The notes beneath the pieces are model-generated. The model saw nothing but the letters and a program-made list of their open reading frames with translations. It ran no database searches and had not been told where the DNA came from. A program made the translations under genes and the position numbers. A stretch of DNA of 12,182 nucleotides from Chlamydomonas sphaeroides. Taxonomy: Eukaryota; Chlorophyta; Chlorophyceae; Chlamydomonadales; Chlamydomonadaceae. Positions 8,101 to 12,182 of this stretch are shown here, one piece after another; positions within the stretch are counted from its first letter, which is position 1, and each line of letters opens with the position of its first letter. The stretch is from assembly GCA_001662425.1 (NCBI GenBank), contig BDDC01001911.1, positions 1-12,182 of the forward strand, given 5' to 3'.

Positions 8101-10218
8101 GGTGGGGCTGCCCGGGGCCGACCAGGCGGCGGTGGCGGCGGCCCTTGCCGCCATGCTGGCCTCGGGGCCGTCCTCGTCCCTGGGGGCGCCCTCGGCCGAC
8201 GAGGCGACCCCGCTGGTGGCGCTGCTGCCGCTGGAGCCGGGGCCGCTGCGGCAGGTGGGCGGGGCCAGGGTTGGGGCAGGGACCGGGGGTAAGCCAAGGG
8301 CAGGGGCTCAGCGGCCGCTGCACCCAACACGCGATGCCGTGTGCCCACGCACTGCCGTGTGCCGTGCAGGCCGACTTTGCGGCGGCGCTGGCGGCCGCCC
8401 CCGCCTCCTCCACGGCCTCTGGCTCCGCGCTCCCCCGGCGGCGTCGCCACCTGATCCTGGCCACCAGCAGCCACTGCGGCCTGCACCAGCAGCTGGCGGC
8501 GCTGGCGGCGGCGGTGGGCAGCAGCGGCGGCCACTGGTGGCTGGCGGGCGTGACGGTGTGCGTCAGCAGCGACTGCGCCGAGGAGGAGCCGGGCCGGCGG
8601 GCGGCGGCGGGCGGGCTGCTGGGGCAGCTGGCGCCGGGCTGCGTGGACTGCGTGGTGCTGGGCGGCAGCGAGGCGGCCAAGGTGGGGAGGGGCAGGAGGG
8701 CGGGTGCCGAGTCGTGCAGTGCAGGCTTGCGGAGGTGGGAGGATTGGTTTGGTGGGGAGCAGCGAGCGGGACGGACATAGCAAAGGGGGGAAAGGCGGTA
8801 TTGCATGGGTAGGGAGCGAGCGGGCGGGTGGGAAGGGGGTGGCCATCTGGACTGGGCCGCCTGGGCCTCGTTGTATCTCACGCGCCCTCCCTCTCCCTGC
8901 CTCCCGCCCCACCCCCCCTCCAGGCCTCCTCGCTGGCTGCGCTGGCCACACAGCGGCTGGGCCCCGCGGTGCCGCACCTGCGCGCCGGGCGCCAGAGCCT
9001 CATGCGCGGCCGGGCCGAGCTGCTGCCGCCGCCCGCCGAGCGGGCCGCGCGGCTGCGGGCGCCCGGCTCGGTGGCCGCCCGGCGCTGCTGGGCGCCGCTG
9101 GCTCTGCCGGCGCCGGGCAGCGAGGGGCGGCTGGGCAACCCCGGGGGCGGCCTGGGTGGGCCCCTGGCGGCGGTGCGGGTGGCGTTCGAGGGGCCGCTGG
9201 ACGTGGCCAAGCTGCGGTGAGGGCCCGGGGGGAGTACCGTGGGGAGGTGAACATAGCGCAGTGGTTGTGAGACCGGCCGCCGGCGGCCCCGGCCTTGGGC
9301 ACCCGCTAGCAAGCCGCGACCTCGATGCCCTCCTGCGCCCTCGGCACCCCCGCCCGCAGGGACGAGCTGCGCGCGCTGGGCCTGCCGCGCGAGGCCAGCG
9401 CCGCGCCCCCGCTGCCGCTGGCCGACGCAGCCGACGGCGCGGCCGCGGGCGCCGGCATGACCGCCGTCAGCGGCTGCGTGCGGCTGCCGCCCGCCCCCGC
9501 CAGCGCCAACGCACCGGCTGGGGGCGCGGCCACCGCTGCCGGGGCCCGGGTGGTGGAGCTGGCTGGGGGGCGGGGCTGCGCGCTGCGGCTCAAGGACTGG
9601 TGGCTGCTGGACGGCAGCGTGGCGGCAGGTGCGACGGGCCTTGGGTGATAGGGGACGGCTGCTTATTCGGCGTGTGCTTCCTGCCTCGGCATACACACCC
9701 TCTCCGCACCAGCACGAGCCCTGCGTTCCCGTGCCCCTCCACTGACCTCACCCCACCTCACCCCGCATGCCGCAGGCGCGCCCCGGCTGCCGGCTGGCGA
9801 CGCCCCCGGCGGCGAGCTCACCTTCGTTGGCCCCGCGGGGCCCGACCTGGCCGAGCCCGCGCTGCGCCGCCTGCTGGCCCGCTGCGCCGTCGCGACCACC
9901 GCCGGGCCCGCGGCGGCTGCCGCCCCGGCCGCCGCCTCCGCCGGCCCGCTGCCCGCCAGCGCCAAGGACGTGAGCCGGGAGCAGCGCGCCGCCATCCAGG
10001 CGGCCCACGCGTGGGACCCGCTGCCCGAGGGCTACTGCTTCAACGGCACGCAGTACTTTGACGCGTTCGGAGACGCGTCGCTGACGCACCCCGAGCTGGG
10101 CAGGCTGGTGGAGGAGTGGCTGGTGGAGCAGCGGCAGCTGCAGCAGCAGGCCGAGGCGGCGGGCGCGCCGGCGGGAGGCCTGGCGGTGGTGGCGCTGGCG
10201 GGGCCGGTCCGGCTGTGA
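2153..10218 (+). CDS. DAAF9: Dynein axonemal assembly factor 9 (Shulin / C20orf194 family), 25 exons
   Basis: The spliced gene encodes 1,448 residues; human DAAF9 is about 1,180. Family role (known): Shulin/DAAF9 is a cytoplasmic factor that binds outer-arm dynein, clamps its heads in a closed inhibited form and aids its delivery to the cilium. Family matches, from memory of the human protein: DGILLVAGQDGKF (28-40) with YLLEG; ERWPLLQAYGLEG plus GFFTM (about 178-200); LARTLFLARG in the middle; LPDVPA...LGGLVYGDTF (481-505); ISLVVGLPGA (956-965); VRVAFEGPLD (1198-1207); ELTFVG (1315-1320); and the C-terminal signature LPEGYCFNGTQYFDAFGD (1384-1401), where human has LPAGYFYNGTQF and FGD. These occur in the same order as in human. 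Start: ATG 2153 has a good context (G at -3 and +4) and an in-frame TAG at 2135. Larger size comes from low-complexity insertions. No membrane segment or signal peptide is evident, which fits a soluble cytoplasmic protein. I see no frameshift or break. Confidence 0.93.
4081..4130 (+). repeat. Pyrimidine tract with (TCCC)6 microsatellite before exon 8
   Basis: Intron 7 of DAAF9 ends in 50 bases made up almost only of C and T, with six perfect TCCC units at 4097-4120. It directly precedes the CTGTCAG acceptor of exon 8, so it doubles as the polypyrimidine tract and is likely length-variable between strains. Confidence 0.85.
5930..6398 (+). other. DAAF9: DAAF9 charged low-complexity insertion (residues about 568-655)
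   Basis: Exons 14 and 15 encode an Ala/Lys/Arg/Gln-rich stretch (AAQKDQERRAAAAATAQ, then AKVRARQAGKAAGAG) followed by two acidic clusters (EDDEEEV at 616-622 and DEDDGGD just after the exon 14/15 junction), then GSEEGPDAPRPEEALGRLL. The first half could form a helix. The order basic-helical then acidic looks like a flexible charged linker between the second domain and the LGGGDDVVLLTG block that resumes family similarity. I know of no counterpart of this length in the animal protein. Confidence 0.65.
6848..6985 (+). other. DAAF9: DAAF9 Ser/Pro/Gly-rich linker (residues about 739-784)
   Basis: The first part of exon 17 encodes a disordered linker with repeated SSP/SPS units (for example SASPSSPSSPSLGEA). 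Several S-P pairs are possible sites for proline-directed kinases. Folded family sequence resumes at VVFRGPC and CHLTTNTHLALALG. A second, shorter Ser-rich linker lies in exon 20 (about 929-953), just before the CobW-like module. Confidence 0.65.
8071..9900 (+). other. DAAF9: CobW/G3E-like GTPase module in DAAF9, probably nucleotide-binding defective
   Basis: Residues from about 955 (exon 21) to about 1340 (exon 25, near 9890) follow the CobW/G3E plan. A first strand and P-loop position read ISLVVGLPGADQAAVAAAL, but the G-x-x-G-x-G-K-[ST] consensus of active G3E GTPases is missing its Lys-Thr/Ser. A later strand reads DCVVLGGSEAAK (1103-1114), where an NKxD base-recognition motif would be expected. 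The CobW C-terminal-like part starts at VRVAFEGPLDVAKLRDELRAL (1198 on) and ends in ELTFVG...PALRRLLARC (1315-1338). The human protein also has a P-loop-like GLPG without the Lys, from memory, so the loss appears ancestral to the family. The domain assignment is by motif only. Confidence 0.7.
9991..10095 (+). other. DAAF9: DAAF9 C-terminal family signature
   Basis: Residues about 1374-1408 hold the block WDPLPEGYCFNGTQYFDAFG, followed by a helical, Gln/Glu-rich tail (VEEWLVEQRQLQQQAEAA). The human protein ends with the same arrangement: a GY-x-x-NGTQ motif, FGD, then a Glu-rich helix. This is the single strongest sequence reason for the family call. Confidence 0.9.
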
Positions 10219-10690
10219 GTAGGCGGGGAGGCGAGCGGCGCGGGAAAGCGAGCGAGGTGGGGCGAGGCAGGGGCGCTGTGGGAAGGGATTCTAGCGTGCG
10301 GGGGCCTGTACATACCGGCAGGTGGGGCTAGTGGCTGCGGCCGTCCGCGGCGCCCCTCCGCTGCACATGAGGCGCCAGGGCGTGGGGGCTGGGGGCGGCC
10401 CAGCGGGTGCCCTGTCCGGCACGGCGCCGCATGCGCGGTGGGCTGCAGTGCGGTGCGGTGCGGCACGTGGCGGGGAGCGCTCCGGTGGGCGCCAGGCCGC
10501 GGTGGACTTGTGCAGGTGGAGGCGTGCGCTGTACGCCGTGTGGAGGACCTACATTTGCATGGTCCTGCCAGTTGCAGGTTGTGAAGCAAGCCACGCCATC
10601 GCGCCCGTGGCATCCGGGTCCTTTCTTGTATTGGATAGTGGTGTGTGTGGTGGGGAAACGGCGGCCGTGGAGCACGGGCGTTGGTTGTAA
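10219..10690 (+). other. DAAF9: DAAF9 3' untranslated region
   Basis: From the TGA at 10216-10218 to the TGTAA motif there are 472 bases without a recognisable coding frame. The stretch includes GCGGT-type short repeats near 10439-10465 and turns less G/C-rich after 10540. A 3' UTR of this length is ordinary for chlorophyte genes. Confidence 0.7.
10686..10690 (+). terminator. TGTAA polyadenylation signal
   Basis: The chlorophyte-type poly(A) signal TGTAA occurs here within GGTTGTAACC, 468 bases after the DAAF9 stop. I found no other TGTAA between the stop and this point. Cleavage would be expected some 10-20 bases downstream. Confidence 0.7.
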
Positions 10691-11245
10691 CCGCGGGAGC
10701 CCGCCGCTGACACGCGCGCGCTACAGGGCCTGTGTGCGTAAAACCCGGCAGCTTTGTCGCTAATACTATGCAAAGTAGTGAGTTCAAACACACTCTGTTG
10801 CGCTGTTCTACCGAAGACGTCCGTTCAACGAGCTTCTAAATGTCACACGCGAGGATACCGTCTCGCAATTCTGGAATGTGGAGGTTATCTAATGGCGCGG
10901 CGCCGCAGCGTGCTGCTGGTGCCTTGCGAATTTGCGTGGTGGAGCCGCTACTTCACTTTGTCGCGGACATGCGGGCAAGTTGCTTGCGCATGCCCGATGC
11001 CGTCACGCGCGAGGGCGGTGCATGGCTTCGCTGAGCATGTTCTTATCAAACTGCCTACGCCGGCACCCACACAGGCTAAGACCGCTGCTGACAATTGCCC
11101 CTGTGGCGGTTGCATGCGCGCTCGCGGGACTTCGAGTGAGCGCCTGGCAACCTCCCACCAGGCACACGAATTCAAACCATACGCTTGGGTGCGTATCACC
11201 AAAAGCCGCGATAGAAGCCCACCTTCTGTTGCGCCGTGTCAGCGC
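10691..11245. other. Spacer between DAAF9 and the next gene; probable promoter and 5' leader
   Basis: Richer in A and T than the flanking genes, like the 1740-2110 region. A plus-strand frame is open across most of it, with an ATG at 10892, but it lacks the G/C third-position bias of the real exons, so I treat it as non-coding leader or promoter. I see no tRNA, other RNA gene or known element. Short EcoRI-like and GCATGC words occur but carry no clear meaning. Confidence 0.45.
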
Positions 11246-12182
11246 ATGCCTGCTGCGCATGTTCCAACCGCGACCAATCAACCACCACAGGCTCCTTCAA
11301 GCCCTGGCGACAGCGCTCGCGACGACCCCAGTGACGCCGGCTCCGGTGACGGCGCCCACTCGCTCAGCGGCGAGTCGCGGCGCCACAGCGAGGCCGGCTG
11401 GTCGCCCGCGTGGTCGCCCGCCAGCGCCGCCGCATCCTTCCCGGCACACTGCGGCTGCTGCCCACTGCGGGTGAGCGCTGTGCATGCCCTCCAGGTCCTG
11501 TCGCTGCCGCATCAACACGTTGAGGCGCAGTGCGATGAGGCGCATGTGCACCGCGCCTTACCAGCCGGCGGGGGGCTCACATTGGCGCGCTAACTCACGT
11601 CCCCTAACGCCCCTTGGCTGGCCCCCGCCCTGGCCCCCAGGTGTCCGCCGGGGACATCGAGCAGTGCTCACCCACGTCCACGACCGGCGGCTTCAAAGCT
11701 ATCGAGGTACAGGGGTAGAGCGCTCGGCCATTTGGCCTCCTGCGGATTGCGGGATCTGCCCCTTTCTCTTGCACATGCGCCGCCGGCCCCCTGCTCGCAC
11801 CCCTCCCACCCCACCTCGCTTTACCGCTTAAACTTCCAAACCCCTGCCTGGCCCCCAGAATCCTACGGCTGTGAGCAAGGCGAGCAAGAACAAGCGGGGC
11901 CAAGCGGCGCCGCGGCGGCGCTCCCACGGCGTGGGGTGCGCCCGGCAGCGCAGTGCGCTGCTGTCGCTGCTGGACCTGCCCGGGGAGCTGCAGGGGGCCG
12001 CCACACGGGAGGACGGGATGGTGGGCGGGGCCGAGGGCGGCGACTTCTGGGAGGCGCACCGGGCGATGCGGGCGAGGATGGCCGAGGCCATGGCTGCCAA
12101 TGCGGAGTGCAGCGAGCGGCAGCGGCGCATGGCGGCGGCGGCAGCGGCGGGGGTGGGGGGGGGGGGGGGGGGGGGGGGGGGG
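11246..12182 (+). CDS. Unrecognised protein, 5' portion (three exons, runs off the right edge)
   Basis: Proposed exons: 11246-11470 (75 codons), 11641-11706 (22 codons), and 11859 onward, all joining in phase 0. Both introns are GT-AG (170 and 152 nt), and the first has CTAAC branch-point-like words at 11590 and 11604. The third exon probably ends at 12152 with a GTGGGG donor, which would put the terminal G-run in an intron; otherwise it reads into poly-glycine. The first exon is low-complexity and polar (GDSARDDPSDAGSGDG, then GWSPAWSPAS). The third has a basic patch (SKASKNKRG, PRRRSHG) and then a helical segment containing DFWEAHRAMRARMAEAMAAN, possibly a coiled coil. I do not recognise a family. 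The start is uncertain: ATG 11246 is the nearest ATG before the G/C-biased frame, but a CCACAG acceptor at 11285-11290 could mean exon 1 lies further left. Confidence 0.5.
12155..12182. repeat. Poly-G tract at right edge
   Basis: Twenty-eight consecutive G bases to the end of the window, directly after GGGGGT. The preceding GTGGGG matches the commonest donor form in this window, so the tract is most likely the start of an intron. Its true length is unknown because the sequence stops inside it. Confidence 0.9.

Larger units (their letters stand above)
2153..10218 (+). other. DAAF9: Exon map of the DAAF9 gene
   Basis: Exons: 2153-2237, 2364-2503, 2689-2876, 3125-3266, 3426-3479, 3647-3766, 3908-3958, 4133-4198, 4346-4556, 4755-4900, 5039-5260, 5377-5481, 5630-5798, 5930-6099, 6272-6398, 6535-6750, 6848-7089, 7198-7371, 7494-7589, 7783-7904, 8071-8254, 8370-8681, 8924-9216, 9360-9628, 9776-10218 (stop TGA 10216-10218). 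Total 4,347 nt, divisible by three. Introns run 97-248 nt, all GT-AG; phases are 15 of phase 0, six of phase 1 and three of phase 2. Borders were placed by joining conserved family blocks and checking phase at each junction. Least certain are borders in low-complexity parts (exons 13-15, 17 and 20). No transcript was available to confirm them. Confidence 0.85.

Noticed and set aside
7304..8977. 557-codon minus-strand open frame
   Set aside because: It lies antisense to DAAF9 exons 18-23, crosses their introns and reads as low-complexity Arg/Ala/Pro. The plus strand has conserved blocks with proper splice sites.
2153..10218. ODR4-like family as an alternative identity for the large gene
   Set aside because: Considered because of general length and cilia link, but the blocks near residues 28, 186, 956 and 1388 match DAAF9 and not ODR4, and there is no C-terminal membrane helix.
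10766..10800. tRNA-like TTCAAAC and GAGT/ACTC hairpin
   Set aside because: No acceptor, D or anticodon stems can be folded around it.
10892..11245. Upstream extension of the right-hand gene from ATG 10892
   Set aside because: The frame is open but codon third positions are mixed, unlike the exons after 11291, so it more likely is leader or promoter. Transcript data could reverse this.
1..12182. Mobile element, CRISPR array, phage or bacterial operon
   Set aside because: No terminal repeats, transposase motifs, target duplications or spaced repeats were seen, and the intron structure is eukaryotic.

Overview
This window reads as GC-rich nuclear DNA of a green alga (core chlorophyte). The evidence is many short GT-AG introns (about 100-250 nt), coding frames with a strong G/C third-position bias, and a TGTAA motif 468-472 nt past a stop codon, which is the usual chlorophyte poly(A) signal. 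It is not bacterial: no gene here is open without splicing as a recognisable protein, except that one gene has introns that all happen to preserve the frame. The sequence ends in pure G runs on both sides, so it may be a whole contig broken at homopolymers.

Layout. (1) Positions 188-1261, minus strand: the 5' part of an ankyrin-repeat protein gene, four exons (172 codons), running off the left edge. (2) Positions 1262-2152: a divergent intergenic region, more A/T-rich towards the right gene. (3) Positions 2153-10218, plus strand: a complete 25-exon gene for a 1,448-residue protein. I identify it as the algal orthologue of dynein axonemal assembly factor 9 (DAAF9, human C20orf194, Tetrahymena Shulin), the factor that holds outer-arm dynein closed and packaged for delivery to cilia. 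All 24 introns are GT-AG and the phases join into one uninterrupted frame. (4) Positions 10219-10690: its 3' UTR, ending near TGTAA. (5) Positions 10691-11245: A/T-richer spacer. (6) Positions 11246 to the right edge, plus strand: the start of an unrecognised gene, three exons seen.

How they fit together. The DAAF9 gene implies that the organism has, or recently had, a motile flagellated stage. The protein carries a CobW-like (G3E) GTPase module whose nucleotide-binding motifs look lost, plus alga-specific low-complexity insertions. The ankyrin gene lies head to head with it, 891 bp between start codons, which allows but does not prove shared regulation. A recurring oddity is introns that keep the reading frame and hold no stop codon: all three in the ankyrin gene and five of 24 in DAAF9.
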